This document shows, in pieces, positions 10,198 through 22,437 of a stretch of 64,000 bases of DNA. The stretch's first letter is position 1; every line of letters begins with the position of its first letter. The stretch is taken from the NCBI GenBank assembly GCA_013420905.1, contig JAAXNY010000001.1, positions 558,001-622,000 of the forward strand, given 5' to 3'. The position numbers were made by a program, and so were the translations under genes. A model generated the notes under the pieces. It had not been told where the DNA came from. It made no database searches and worked only from the letters and a program-made list of their open reading frames with translations. The stretch is from Collybia mongolica (taxonomy: Eukaryota; Basidiomycota; Agaricomycetes; Agaricales; Clitocybaceae).

Positions 10198-11432
10198 GAT
10201 AAATGTCGTGAAAGTCGTTAAAGGTCGTGATGAAAGTAAGGGGAAAGGGGAAGTGAAATGTTGAGCTCTTATGTCTTTCTCAATACATCCGCAAAATAGA
10301 TCGTTGGATAACAACGGCCCCAGCTGTAAGTTGTTACGGCGAAAGACCAGGTCCCGGTACGCACAGCCTGCTTTTTTATTGTCTACCTCCATGGATTATG
10401 ATATAATGGCGATTTTCGTGATTCAATTGTTTGTGAATTTGGGCACATAGATAGGTTCTCGGGGTTCCTTCGGCACTTTGCAAGCAGAATCGAACAATTT
10501 TAACAATAGAATGTCAATTGACGGTCATCACGAAGGGCATGTTGGAGAGATGTTCATTCCTGCGGCGGTGCGGGGTGTTAAAGGGTTTGGGTTGATCATT
10601 GATCCAAAATCAGCGTGGTCGTCGGGTGATAGTTCCTCTGTGGCAGTGATTTCAAGTGGTCAAGCAGATGTTATTCATAGGAAATTGTTGGCAAAGAAGC
10701 TTGAAGAGAAGGCCATGTGTGCGCTGAAGGCGTTCATTGTCTTCATGGCAATTCGGTCGAGATTTACATCGGTGTATCTGCCTGGCGGTGGCAGTTGAAC
10801 TGTTGGGACCTTTCAGTACTTTTCGGTCTTGCCTCCTCCAAGACTTAGCACACGTGTATACCCAGTGAAAGAACTGAACGTTTAAGGACCTCCGGCATTC
10901 ATCACAAGAGTTCCTGTCAGATGGTTACTGAGCATTTCAAGGTGTCGACGAGTCGCTGAATTGCGCGGAATAGTCAAGACCAGTCACTATGCTGGCGGTC
11001 GCGTACACCCAGCATGCTGTCGTTCGACTTCCAGGTAAATGAATGCTAGGACCCTGGTGATGAAAGTGCCTCGTTTTGTGATCCTTGGCCTGCAAGTAGT
11101 TCCGCCCATTGTCCAGCTGTGGTCCTGAGCCCTCCCCAACACTTTAACTGAAGTCGTGTACATAATGATAGAGAAGGTTAAAAAAGACCATATATGAAGG
11201 AACGACCTTCTTCCCTACGGGAGACTAAAAAAAGTTTGCCGGCATTGCCGACGAGTCGGAGCCAATCAGCTGTTCGGAAATTACGTAAAACCTCCGGGTA
11301 ATTGAGGAACTAACCAACATACTCCATCGTCCGAGTCCTTCATTTTCCGAGTCCCAAGTCTCGGCTTTGGGCTACTCGAGCTGGCTCAGGAACAGAGACA
11401 GAGCAGAAAGAAGGTGCCCATAACTCTGTACG
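10198..11432. other. Intergenic; one orphan open frame at 10478-10798 (+)
   Basis: There is no recognised gene in these 1.2 kb. An uninterrupted plus-strand frame of 106 codons at 10478-10798 (MQAESNNFNNRMSID, then GVKGFGLIIDPKSAW and AMCALKAFIVFMAI) has a fairly protein-like composition but no family I know and no sign of splicing. I leave it uncalled. The segment after about 11200 is the promoter side of the phosphatase gene. Confidence 0.35.
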
Positions 11433-13591
11433 ATGTCTGGGACAATGCAAAATGGCCGTGGACGAAACCCAACAGTTCATTTCACCACCTCAGCTCCGGG
11501 TTCAGCAGACTCATCGAGGTCGTCTTCCCCAGTACATTCCCTTCACGAAAACGGGCATTCAAGACACGGGGGAATGAGGTTATACGAGTCGGCACTAGAG
11601 GGAAAGAAGAGTAAACTTCAGGCGGCTTTAGAGAAGGAGGAACCGATGCCTGGCCTCCGAGCGGTGGATGTCTATGATACAACGCTACCCCGATGGCGTG
11701 CTGCTATCCGGCGCACGTTGATCAGATCTGTCAAACGGGAATCAGAGGTGATTGCTAAAATGCAGGTTAGTGTATGTTTTTTGGTTATGAAACATATGTT
11801 TCGGCAGTTATGATACCCTTCCTGCTCGTTCCCTTGCTCAGAGTTTCCTCTTTATGTAGGACGCAATCCGTACTCCATGGTTGGATGCGTATTTTGTCTA
11901 TACCTCGTCTCTGGGGACGCACACGTTTTTCATGACTGTCCTGCCTGCGTTCTTTTTCTTTGGACACCCAGAAATGGGTCGGGGGTGAGACAGGGTTCAT
12001 AGTCTGTGTTTGCGTGACTAACCTGACATTGCAGGTTGCTCATTGTTCTTGCTCTGGGTGTATATTGCTCTTCATTTGTTAAAGACCTGATCTGCTCTCC
12101 AAGACCGTTTGCACCGCCTGTCACGCGTCTCAGTATGTTTGGTCATTTGCCGTGTCGAATGTGGCCTCACCTTATCTACCAGCGATCGGTTCCCACCATC
12201 TGGAGTATGGATTTCCTTCTACTCACTCTACGAATTCTGTCTCGATCGCCCTATTTTTCTTTGGCCATGTCCACCGGCTTGCCTCGACTCCGGACCCCAT
12301 TATATCGGTACAAATTTATACATTTATCACCATAATTCTCTCTATATACACAGTATCCATCGTTTTTGGCAGACTCTACACCGCCATGCACTCCTTCACC
12401 GATTGTGCCGTCGGTGTAGCTATGGGTGCCGGGATCTGGTGGGGACACACTAGTTGGTCTGGCGTTCCGTTTACTCTATCTTCTTCAAACCCATTCTACT
12501 GGTTATACTCGGCGATTTGGCCAAGTCATATCACGGGAACTGGCGCTCATATTATACATCTTGGAAAAGGACTTGGGGCCGGGAAATGGGTAGAGGACTG
12601 GGTACATAGGGGCGGTTGGGAGGTTCCACTCATCCTCATTCCTCTGTGCTTGCTGGCAGTAAACCAACACCCACAACCAGTCGATGATTGCCCGTGCTTC
12701 GAGGATGCCATTGCTTTTGGAAGTGTTGTGCTTGGGGCACTGGTTGGAGAGTGGGCCATGGGTTACGCCGGTATTGGGTTGGGTATCGGCCGAACCGTGG
12801 TTATGCCGGGAAGCGGGTGGGAGTTCGAACTGGGGAAGTGGGTTCAGTATGAGAGAACTTGGGGAGATGTTGGTCTATGGTGGGGTGTAGCAACTTTGAA
12901 AATGGTCGTCGGTAAGCGTCATGCAAGGCCAGAATGTTTAGCCATGACTCATGCTGACGCCTTTCAGGGATCCTTGTAATCTTCACATGGAGGCTCATCG
13001 CGAAATCCGCTTTGCATCTGATCCTCCCACCCACTTTCCGTGTTCTTGCGCGTGTCTTCCGCCTCCCGAACAGAAGATTCTACACACCCGCGACCGACTA
13101 CAAAAGTGTCCCGAGTGAATTCAGTGCTACGGGACGAGGCGGCAGTTTTGGACTGCATCCGATTCCTAGTGTTATAGACTTACCCGGCACGGGTGGGGTT
13201 GGCGTTGAGGTTGGCGGGATCGGAAGTGGGAGTGGCGTTGGAGGTGTATCGGATTTCGGGGTGAACGAAATCAAGTTGAGGGGAGGGAGTGCGGGCTCGT
13301 CTGATTCAGGGGACAAAGGAAAACCCGGGAACGGGCATACAACACCCAACGGGACTGTACGGACATATGAGGAAAAGGAAAGGACTTTGGAAGGCAAGAC
13401 TGGCGAGACCGTTAAGCACTACGATGCCGATGGTACGTGGTCCTCTAACGACATGGTTCACCAACTGACCTGTTTCTGTGTCTATAGTTCTGACAAAAGT
13501 CGTCGTGTATGCTGGGATTGCAGTGCTCGCATGTAATGCGCTTCCCGTGATGTTTGAAGTGCTCGGCTGGGGTGTGCATTCCTCAGTTTGA
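11433..13591 (+). CDS. LCB3: Sphingoid long-chain-base phosphate phosphatase (PAP2 superfamily, Lcb3-like)
   Basis: Dephosphorylates (dihydro)sphingosine 1-phosphate, an ER step feeding ceramide synthesis. The start at 11433 gives a Ser-rich cytosolic N-terminus; membrane segments begin near residue 115. The three phosphatase motifs are present: KDLICSPRP (residues 169-177), PSTH (197-200) and RLYTAMHSFTD with Arg249, His255 and Asp259. Introns fall after 11765, 11984, 12132 and about 12910 and 13434. Each splice keeps the frame, for example VTRLTIGSHHLEYGFPSTH across 12132/12183. A long Gly/Ser-rich insert (about 13130-13430) precedes the last hydrophobic helix (VVVYAGIAVLACNALPVMF), and the protein ends GWGVHSSV. 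Motif order and multiple membrane segments fit the Lcb3/SGPP branch better than other PAP2 enzymes. Confidence 0.88.
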
Positions 13592-14459
13592 GCCGGGTTC
13601 ATTTTCATATCTTTTGTTTTAATATCTCACTCATTTACGATTTGGAGAGGAACACACGCGAACTACCCCCTGTATATCTCGAACAATACTTACGGTCGGC
13701 AGCGTTATTCAAGGATGCTTTATCGATGGCAAGGAATTTTGCAATCGCCTTTTCTTCCCGGTGAAGCCGTGCGTGTGGCTGACTCAGGCAAACTTTGTGA
13801 CGTTCGTCTTGATTCGAAATATCTTTGGAGAGACTATAACAGGCATCAGAGCTGCGTGACCTTACCATGGGAGCAGGCTGTGGGGATTCGATTCGAGCTA
13901 ATGGGAATGTTCGATGAGGTCACGGCTCCCATGACACCCACTCGTATCTTAAATTAAGCAAAGTTGGGTTTTCCAGCCGTCTCAAGCGGGATTTTCCAAT
14001 GGCCATTGGTGAGATTCAAGCTCGGGAAAAGCGGACCTCCCTCCTTTTCGCTTATTAGGTCAAATTGCCGTAAGTCGGTTCCTCACCACGTTTGGGCCAT
14101 TCATAACATTAGCAAAGAGGGAAGTTTGCTTTTTGCGAAACGGGTGCGTTTGCCAGTGGAGCATCATCGTTCGATCAGAAAGCACTGGGTCTAGCTATAG
14201 CCGGAGAAACCTCCTGGAAGTTCCGCGCGAGAAGAAACAACCACAGATTTTGGCCCCTAATAGAAAGGCTGCTCGATGGTGATGTTCCACTGTGAGGATT
14301 AAAACCAAGCGATACTGGCTCCGGAAGGACCGGAAGAGACTGTAGACTATCCTAGTTATAGCCAGAGGCGAAGGAGATACAAAGTTTAAAAGCTGTTATT
14401 GGGCTACCGTTGTGGGTTTTTCTCCAGGGAACTTCTCTGCACCCACTGGAGGCCTGGCC
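13592..14459. other. Intergenic with an unassigned coding-like stretch
   Basis: Frames are open on both strands around 13635-13960 (plus-strand text includes FELMGMFDEVTAPMTP). I recognise no family and no splice structure. The region includes the 5' flank of the DUF6534 gene. Confidence 0.3.
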
Positions 14460-16079
14460 ATGTCGCGGCCGATCGATTTGTTGTATGAGAACTTGATTTC
14501 TCGGTTCGTTGACGTTGACTGATCACTTGCGTTTTCTCCTCAAATAGACTTGGACCCGTGCTCATAGGCTCCATGATGAGTATATTGCTTTATGGCATCA
14601 TGGTCGTCCAAACCTACATCTATTTCGAGTTAGTTCCTCTCCATGAGAGCTCACCGCATTTTGATCATCGGTTGAAGTCCTTACTCATTTTAACATTAAT
14701 AGGCGCTATAAGAAGTGAATTTCACAATTTTATGCGGGAACAATTACTGACAGTGATTTCCTCAGTGATAAAATTTGGATCAAAGCAATGGTGCGTCCAC
14801 CAATACATGACTTACAGCCTCCTCTCGCCAGATTTCTGAGAAGAACTAGGTAGCTTTTTTGCTCATCCTAGACGCCCTCAGTTCAGCTTTCGCAATGAGC
14901 ATGACGTATGAGTATCTTGTAACCGATTTCGGTACGTCCCGTCGACCAAGGCCGCCAAAACACCCCAAAAAGGGACTAAGGGATTCGCAGGCGAGCTAGG
15001 AAAGATTGTTATTACGAACGCTGGTAAGGTTCTTTTTTTCGCCGGATTGTTGGAAAGTCAGAGCCTGATTCAGGCTAATTTTTGTTCTGCCAGGAATTAA
15101 TTCCTGTGTGTGGAATTTTTAAGTCGATTTGGCAAAAGATTGACTGTAATACTGTTCCAGATCCTATCCTCACAGTAAGTAGCCCTTCATTGATCATGAA
15201 GCAATAAAATAGCTAAAGTTACATGTACTCCAAGGGACTTACGGCATGCATCGTGCAGTGCTTCTTTGCGCGACGGATCCATGTGCTTACGCAGAGACGC
15301 TGGTTGGCAATGTCTATTGCGGTTCTCGCTATTTTGCAAATGTGTAAGGATTTTTTTTTTCTGCTGTGATTCTATGTGGTGGCTTATATGGGAATAATAG
15401 TGGCTGGTATTGGGGTTGGCATCGGGGGCGTGATGGTTAAGCAGTTCTCTGACCTCGGGAAGCTCAAAGCGATCATCCTTATTTGGCTGTTTGGGTCAGT
15501 GGTCACAGATGCACTCATCACTATATCACTCGTCTGGTTTTTGGTAAGCGGTTAAAACGTTGCTTAGGGTGACCGCCTGTCAATACAGTGTTGTAGCACC
15601 ATGCGAAAACGGGATTCCCTGCGACGGACCATATGACGGCGAGAATTATTCGGTGTGAGTAGATTGAGAGGGAATTCTGGAACCCGATTCTGACCCCGGC
15701 ACTACGGCCGTGGACTAAGTTACGGTCCAAACAGGACTGCTGACGACTACCTGCGCTCTTGGAGTCGTTATGGCATATCTTATATCTGTAGGTGTCCAGT
15801 CATTGTTGTCGAAACTGGCTCACATGGATATCGGCCCCACAGAACCAGTCGACTGTGTTCGTGATTAGCTTGTTTAACCAGTTATGAGACCACCGTTAAG
15901 CCTATTTCAACCGCAGAGATCTCGCATTTGGACTTCCTTTGTCCAAGCTGTACACGAATTCGCTTGTGTCCTCACTCAACGCGCGCAAGGGATGGGACCC
16001 GCGGGAGCCAGAAATGTCCCCCAGTGGCAGGTCGCAGACCGATCTCGTCCGTCTCTGCCTTCGTCTCCTCGTTGTTTAA
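14460..16079 (+). CDS. DUF6534-family multi-pass membrane protein
   Basis: A member of a large mushroom-specific family of proteins with about seven membrane helices and unknown function. The start at 14460 reads MSRPIDLLYENLIS and splices to RLGPVLIGSMMSILLYG. Then come VVQTYIYFE, a 12-nt exon (14703-14714) giving RYK, NDKIWIKAM, FLLILDALSSAFAM, YLVTDFGELG, DPILTGLTACIVQCFFARRI, RRWLAMSIAVLAILQM, GIGVGIGGVMVKQFSDL, LFGSVVTDALITISLVWFL, KTGFPATDHM, RIIRFTVQTGLLTTTC and the family hallmark LPLSKLYTNSLVSSLNARKGW, ending at the TAA 16077-16079. All joins keep the frame when introns are placed at GT-AG sites, several with GTTCG donors. I see no disabling change. It may sit in the plasma membrane as a receptor-like protein, but this is not established. 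Confidence 0.85.
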
Positions 16080-17813
16080 CTGAGAATATTGTTTTGTATA
16101 TAGCACCTCGGAATGGGGGGGCGGCGTATGCTCTTTCATACTCCGGGCCCGTCAACAATCACATCGGTGCGTCGTCGGTCTCTCGATCCTGACAGAGCGC
16201 GAGAGTGATAAATCACCTTCAGGATTTTCTGGAGACGAGGCGTGATTTGGAGGGCGAGGGGCCTGGGACCGCGCCGTACCCGAAAGCGTTCAGCGACGCA
16301 TCGACGTTGCCTTCGCCGGGAGGTATTTCGCCTATATGACAATCTGGTACTAGATCCTTTTTCACCCCGAGGGTGGACTGGGTTCTTATTCTTGCGCGAA
16401 AACAACGTTTTACGGAAATATGAACTCGGATGTCTTTGGACGAAGCCTTTCTTCCCTTCCTATCTTCCGTGTGTCAATCTCGCTGTTCAGTAGGTGATTT
16501 CTTACCCCAGTCTTGTGTGGGATGATCCCACCGTACTAGTCCTCGACACTGAGGGAAATCTTGATCGGAACAAGCGGCGGACCATGGCCACAGCCCGTAT
16601 CACCTTCTATTGACGTCTTATCTCTTATAAGTCAACATTGATATCCGGGTACGATTATCCACGATGACACTCGCTCGGAAGACCAAGAAGCTACCGCCGC
16701 GGTATTTACAGTGCGCGCTACGAGATAGCGCTTGTGGAGATATCGATTACTAAAGGAACGGCCCGCATAATCGAAATCAAACTATACCGCCGGGGCAATA
16801 AATATACGCCAGGACCTGGATTTGTTTGATCCCAGTCTTGAGGACATAGGGGGACTTGACGCATCGCTTCGCGAGGTATGTCTTGGGGTCGCTCACGAGA
16901 CTCCGCGAGCGAAACCCTAGTAAAATTGGACCTCGTGCCGGGGCTTTTATTCTCGTAGCCTGTTCCTTCCATTAACGTAGGCGAGCTGAGGATGCAGACA
17001 GTGCCAGGGAAGGAACCATTCCCATGCCTCGTGACCACTAGATACCCCATATTTGGTGGGCTGGAGTGGTTCACCTAAAATAATACATGATGTGGATTTT
17101 AGTTCCGTTCAGGTGTACCTTGGGGCTGTTGCTGTTCAACGTCAACCCTGGCGCATTATATTTCCTTGAAGGAGGATTCAACATGTACTAGATTTGGTTA
17201 TCGAGGGTGTCAAGACAACATTGAAAACAGTGATTTGGGGAGGCTTAGTGTTCCCAAGGAGTTGCTGGAGGGTATACAACATCACCCCTGTTCAAATCCA
17301 TGTGGCATGGGAAAAGCAGAACAGGATGATACGCCCGAAACATCGGTCATCGGAGTGGGGCGCTTGTGCAAGGAAGATAAAATGAAATGGAATCCTCAGA
17401 CCTGCTCTCCGAGGCAAACAGATTAAAATTTGACTCAGTACAAGAGTGTGGTGGTTGAGAAGGCTAAGAGTAGGGTTGATAGCAGTCGACTGGATTATAG
17501 AACATGAGAGAACGAAGTGGAAATGTTTACAATTATATCTGCCGACCGCTTGCGTATGTTCTCGGCGGATGCCAACGCAGCGGAGCTGACATAAGCCACG
17601 ACCCTTACGGTATCTTTTCACCTTCACCACCGACCTTTGTTCAACACCGAGTAATCTTCAGACTCATCCAAATCATCTCAACCATCCTTCCAACACTATT
17701 GTACTAGAAATACTGAGTACGGTAGCACAACTGCTTTTGATCACCGCCTTTTCTCTCGAATCACAAATTTCGACTTTTTGCTAAGTGGTGACATCCCATC
17801 GCACCACAGCAAT
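16080..17813. other. Intergenic upstream of the bZIP gene
   Basis: There is no supported gene in 1.7 kb. A short plus-strand frame around 16240-16340 (GTAPYPKAFSDAS) resembles the low-complexity tails of DUF6534 proteins but lies past the stop, so it may be a relic. The last 200 bases are pyrimidine-rich, consistent with the bZIP promoter and leader. Confidence 0.4.
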
Positions 17814-20286
17814 ATGCTCGTCGACAACGCCCCTCACCACAACCACCTTTTCTCCCCTTCACCCTTCACCGATTTGTCCGACATCTTCCACACTGAGCTC
17901 TTCTCAACATCAGCAGCGACAAATTCGGCCTCCCCATCATCCGCATCGACCTCCTCGCGCGCATCGTCGCCGTCTGCGCTCCTCACGCCACCGCAGTCCA
18001 TCCCAGCTTCTTCATTTCCCGACATCGCCCCATCGTCTTTCTTCAACTTCCTCGATGAAGAGCCTATAAAGTACCCCGAGTCCAGCCACGTTTCCTCATC
18101 CACCCCATACGATTTCATCGGCGCCTTTGGCGGCGATTTGTTCAACATGGACACGGGCATGGACTTTGGGTTAGACATGGGCATGGATCCTGGGGCGTTC
18201 AGCATAGATGGCCTTGCTGATATGTCCACCAACCAGCCTATGAGTCTCGGGATTGACCCCCAGCTCGTTGGTACACCATCGTCTGTCGAGGAAGACCAAG
18301 AGCCGGAAGCCTCGACGAAGACCCCTTCAAAGAAATCCTCGCCTGAGCCTGAGAAGCTGACTCTTACCATAGCCCCTGTGAAGGCTGGTGGCCACGGCAA
18401 GGCTCGCAAGGGCACAGTTGCTAGCGGTGGCGTCGTCAAGAAAACAATCAGCGCGAAAGCACCGGCGCCTGTCATAACCATCAAGGCTGTTGCTGCCCCC
18501 GCCCGTGACAAGGAAAACACCGTCGCTCCTTCCGCGGCGCCCCCGCCGCCCGCACTGATGGCTTACATGCCTACTAATCTGTATCCGCCGAAATCTGCCA
18601 ACTCCCCCAGCTCTGAGGCTGGCGACAAGAACGGTGAGGACGACGAGGACGAGTTGCCGCAGGACTGGCGACCGTCCCCCGAGGTGTTCCAGAAGATGAC
18701 CAGCAAGGAGAAGCGCCAACTTCGGAACAAGATCAGCGCCCGCAACTTCCGAGTTAGGAGGAAAGAGTACATCTCGACGCTCGAGGGCGATATCGCAGAG
18801 CGCGACCGCCTTCTCGATGCTATCCGTTCGGAGCTCGGTTCCACCCAGTCAGAGAACCTTGCGCTCCGACAGGAGGTCGCAGCGCTCAAACGTACACTTC
18901 TCGAGGGCCGTGGTGTTGGTGATGAGGCGGCGGCGCTCATGCCGGTGTCTACCGCAACGTTCAACCTGCCCCCTCCCGCGCCACTCCCCGCTCAGAGCGC
19001 CGCTGCCGTTCTCGCACAGCAGCAGATGTCACCCCCTCTATCGCCTGCGCTGCTCCCGGCGACTGTGGCACAGCTCCTCACACCGAACCCCCACAAAGAT
19101 CTGTCCCCCACGTCATCCGGATCAACGTCATTCTGGGGTGGCGCAAGGCTGGGTATGGGTATGGGCGGCATGGGTGGGATTACCCCCGTGCATCGCGTTG
19201 TACTCCCAGAGGTGAACGTTGGACTTGGACTTGGGCTTGGAGTATTTGGGAACCAGCCCACGGCGGGGGGCCGGGATGAAGGAAAGCTCCAGGAAAACAT
19301 CAACCCGTTGCTCAATACTATCCCCAGTGCCGCACCGGAGAAGCTTGGCGATTCCAAGTCTTTCGATGCGTTTGCGGATATCAATCCGTTCACGATGAAG
19401 ACCCTGGATGCGTATGTCTTTATCTATACTATTCCCCCCTTTTCACTGACAAATATTGCGATACAGGTACAGGATGCATCTCTGGGGAAAGATGGCAGCG
19501 CAACACCACGCCTACCAGAACCAACAGAACCTCCTCCAACAGCAGCAGCAGCAACAACAATCGCTACTCCTGCAACAGCAACAAAACCACCTATCCGGCT
19601 TGGCGGCCAATCTCCGGCCGGCGTTCTTCGGTCCGCCCGCGCTCTCCTCGCTCTCTGCCCTGCTTTCCGGCAAACACTCGCCGTCCTCAACGGCGTACCC
19701 GAGTCCGCCATACACGTCCTCATCACTTACGCCCTCGTCGCCGCCCCCGCCGTACCACAGTACTGGGTATACCTCTGGTGCTGGTGCGGGCAATGGTGGC
19801 AAGTCGGGCCGCAGTGCGTACCCGAGCCCGCCGCCGTCGCCTGTGCTGGGGCTCCTGTCCAAGGGTGGTGTTACAGAGAAGCTCGACAGGGAGAGGGAAA
19901 GAGAACGGGAGAGGGAAAGGCAGATGCAGGAACAGCAGCAGACGGCGATGTACGCAGCGTTGGCGAGCCAGACGCTATTGAGGAAACTGGGGAGCGCGTT
20001 CTGGGATGCGTTCTCTGGCGGGTCTGGCTCCGGCTCTGCGTCGGGCTCGGCCTCTACTGCGAAGGCGTGGGATGCGGACAAGGTTAGGAAGGTACTTGAG
20101 GGCAAGGCGGTTGTGCGGATTGTGGATGTGGACGAGCTGGTGGTGAAGGCGGAGGTGTCGGAGCCGAGTGTGAGTGCGCCGAAGCAGGAGGTGCGGCAGT
20201 GTGACCGGGGAGGCAGGTGTGGGGGGGCTGTTGTTGATCTGCTGGAGGAAAGCATGAGGAGTTTGAGTATGGGAAAGAAGGCGTAG
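17814..20286 (+). CDS. bZIP transcription factor
   Basis: Two exons, 17814-19411 and 19467-20286, give 805 residues; the splice joins LDA to YRMHLWGKMA in frame. A Ser/Pro/Ala-rich N-terminus and an acidic stretch (DKNGEDDEDEL) precede the basic region, which starts near residue 297: KEKRQLRNKISARNFRVRRK. The heptad leucines follow (STLEGDIAERDRLL, SENLALRQEVAALKRTLL) to about residue 365. The NxxxARNxRxRR core is the DNA-contacting signature. After the zipper come Pro-, Gly- and Gln-rich segments (Q runs around 19530-19600), a charged Arg/Glu repeat near 19890-19930 and a Gly/Ser linker. The gene is likely a nuclear regulator; its target pathway is not visible. I chose the ATG at 17814 because no in-frame ATG lies closer upstream. 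Confidence 0.9.
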
Positions 20287-21689
20287 GTGTGAGGTTAGTC
20301 TTTCTGTGGTTGGTGGAGGGAACTGTAAACTAATGGATGGTTCCGGGGTTTCATTCTAGCTTGTATATGCGCCCCGTGTTGTGGTGAAAAGGGACGTATG
20401 GATGAAGAAAAGAGAAGAGACAAACTGGGACGTAAGACCAGACCAGGCCAAGAGGATGGACGCCGATTGAAGAAGTAGAAGAAGAAAGAAGAAGAAATTC
20501 AGGAAGCAGGTTATGTTGTATGATTTTTGATATATATAAACTCTCCCCATTTTCCACTTTTTACGCTCTCCTTCGGTTTTTCCTGATTTCGCCTTGCATT
20601 AGCTCTCCCTTCCCTTTCTAGGGCTGTGCGCTCTCGCGCATGTCCTTGTTGTTTTCGCGTTCCTCATCGGGTATCGCACTCCACGTTCATTCACTATTGC
20701 TGTTTTTTTTTCCCTGTTCGTTGACTACTCTCTTTACTTTTAATCGTGTTCCCCGGAACACAAACACACACGGACTGGGTCGACGTCATCCCATCCCGCC
20801 CTTCCACAAACCATACATCCGCTCTCCCTCTCTCGTTCCGCGCTGCTCATGGCCACCCACCCACCTCTCCAAGAATCGATATATACACTAGCATAGCATA
20901 TAGGTACATACATACATACGTACATACAATCCTTTTTTTTTCGTGTTACATATAATCTCTTCGTTGTGTTGTCTTTTAGTTGTGGCTACCCGGCTGAGCG
21001 GGGCATGTGTAGATCGAAATTTCGTTTATCGATACCGAATGTTGGATAATAACAATTACAGATTTTCTTCTGGTGGTACACCACCTAACTGGAAGGATGG
21101 GATAAGTGTGGGGATCTGACGTGGTGCCTCGCTCTAGACGTCCAAGGTCGTGGTTCCAGTGTCTGAGGAGAGGGGTTGGGATGAAAGTCGTGGCTGGGTT
21201 GATACTGGGTTCTTTCTCTACATAGATATTACCCCGGTTGCTGTCGCTGCTGGGAGAGGAGACTGAGCTTTCCTGTCTGTTCCTATCAGTTCCACCGGAC
21301 GACCCCTCACAGCCGGTTTTGACATTGGTAACGGGATGAGGGGGTCAAATAGCCGAATTTAAATGTACGGGGTGTTGAGTATTTCTATTTGGGTGGTAGA
21401 GACGGCTCGCTTTGTGTCTAGAAAGCCCGTGAATTTGTGTGTGGATGTTGTAGACATAGCCAATGTCCGAGGTCAGGGGACACGGTGTTGTTCTCGGCAA
21501 GAGGCATATGGTAGATCGCAAGGAGCCAAGGGTGCCGGTGGATGCTGGCTATTTTATGCTGAGCCCTTTTATCCCCCGGATACTATTCACGCTATCTGAT
21601 TATCGTAATGCATGCCTTTGCAGCTAATGACTAGAACGTGAAGCCGGGGATATCCACCCACAGGATTCAAGAATGGGACACTATTTTGT
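20287..21689. other. Intergenic, 3' flank of the bZIP gene
   Basis: Contains T-rich stretches (20700-20720, 20930-20940), the tetranucleotide tract at 20904-20929 and no gene I can support. Confidence 0.45.
20904..20929. repeat. Short (CATA)n microsatellite
   Basis: About six units of CATA with one CGTA variant. A slippage tract in non-coding DNA. Confidence 0.75.
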
Positions 21690-22355
21690 GCGGCGACGGG
21701 CTCCACTAGGGATTGTCTATGCTCACCAGTATTTTGCTTCGCACAAATTCCCGAACGAAGTTTTGCTGCAATTGCATGAGTTTACCTAGGTTGACGATGC
21801 CATGTGGTTGATCTGCGATGTCGTCCATAAAGCCTTCGGTGTCCGGATCCCATCCATAGTTTTGATCCATCTTCCAACCCCCGCGAAATCCGGCTTGAGC
21901 ACATTGGCAACGAGGGAGAGGTAGGACCGGTTCCATGCGAAATTCTTGTTCTGGACGTCGATGATGTTTGATGACCATTCATGAGTAAGTTGAGATAGTG
22001 GAGTGTATCCCAAGGGTCAATGATTGCAGTGCCCATTCTCTGATGCTGAAGTTGATGAGAGTTAACGTTATAGTCAACGAAAGTGTAATATTTGTGACAG
22101 GGAACGCCACGGAGCAAAGCAGACATCGGACCAATATGTACCATCTACAGTAGAGCTGTTGTTGGGTCAGAAGGGGTATAAACGCTTGAATAAGCACGTT
22201 TGATCCAGGGATCGTGGTGAGAGAGGTAGTTCCGAATTTTGTTAAACCGCATGTATGTGGCTTCAGAAAAAACGACCTAGGCTCAAACTGACATGATCTT
22301 TGATACGATGAACCAGTTAGTAAATACCTACATTGATACCACATTTATCGAACAT
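21690..22355 (-). CDS. Unrecognised coding stretch, probably multi-exon, possibly partial
   Basis: The minus strand shows protein-like segments in several frames that could be joined by short introns: a possible start MFDKCGIN at 22355, then VVFSEATYMRFNKIRNYLS with DPWIKRAYSSVYTPSD, then CHKYYTFVDYNVNSHQ with QRMGTAIIDPWDT, then KNFAWNRSYLSLVANVLKPD with TMDGIRTPKALWTT, and near 21750 GKLMQLQQNFVREFVRS. I do not recognise the family. I also cannot fix all splice sites or a stop codon, so this may be an intact small gene, a 3'-truncated one or a relic. It lies just downstream of the glycosyltransferase on the same strand, within about 80 bases. It is called on codon texture alone. Confidence 0.35.
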
Positions 22356-22437
22356 CCTAGATGATACATGTGCGAGGTAAGAAAGGTGTGTAACCCATTA
22401 TCATAACAAGAGACAGTCAAAAAAAAATCACACATTG

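Noticed and set aside
10478..10798. 106-codon plus-strand open frame
   Set aside because: Protein-like composition, but no motif, no upstream signal and no family I recognise. Kept only as a note in the intergenic entry.
14460..16079. Multi-pass membrane gene considered as a Ste3-type pheromone receptor
   Set aside because: Motifs (LPLSKLYTNSLVSSLN and others) identify the DUF6534 family, not the Ste3 receptors, and it is 14 kb from the pheromone gene.
16718..17074. 119-codon minus-strand open frame
   Set aside because: No motif or splice context, and the codon texture is not convincing. Likely chance.
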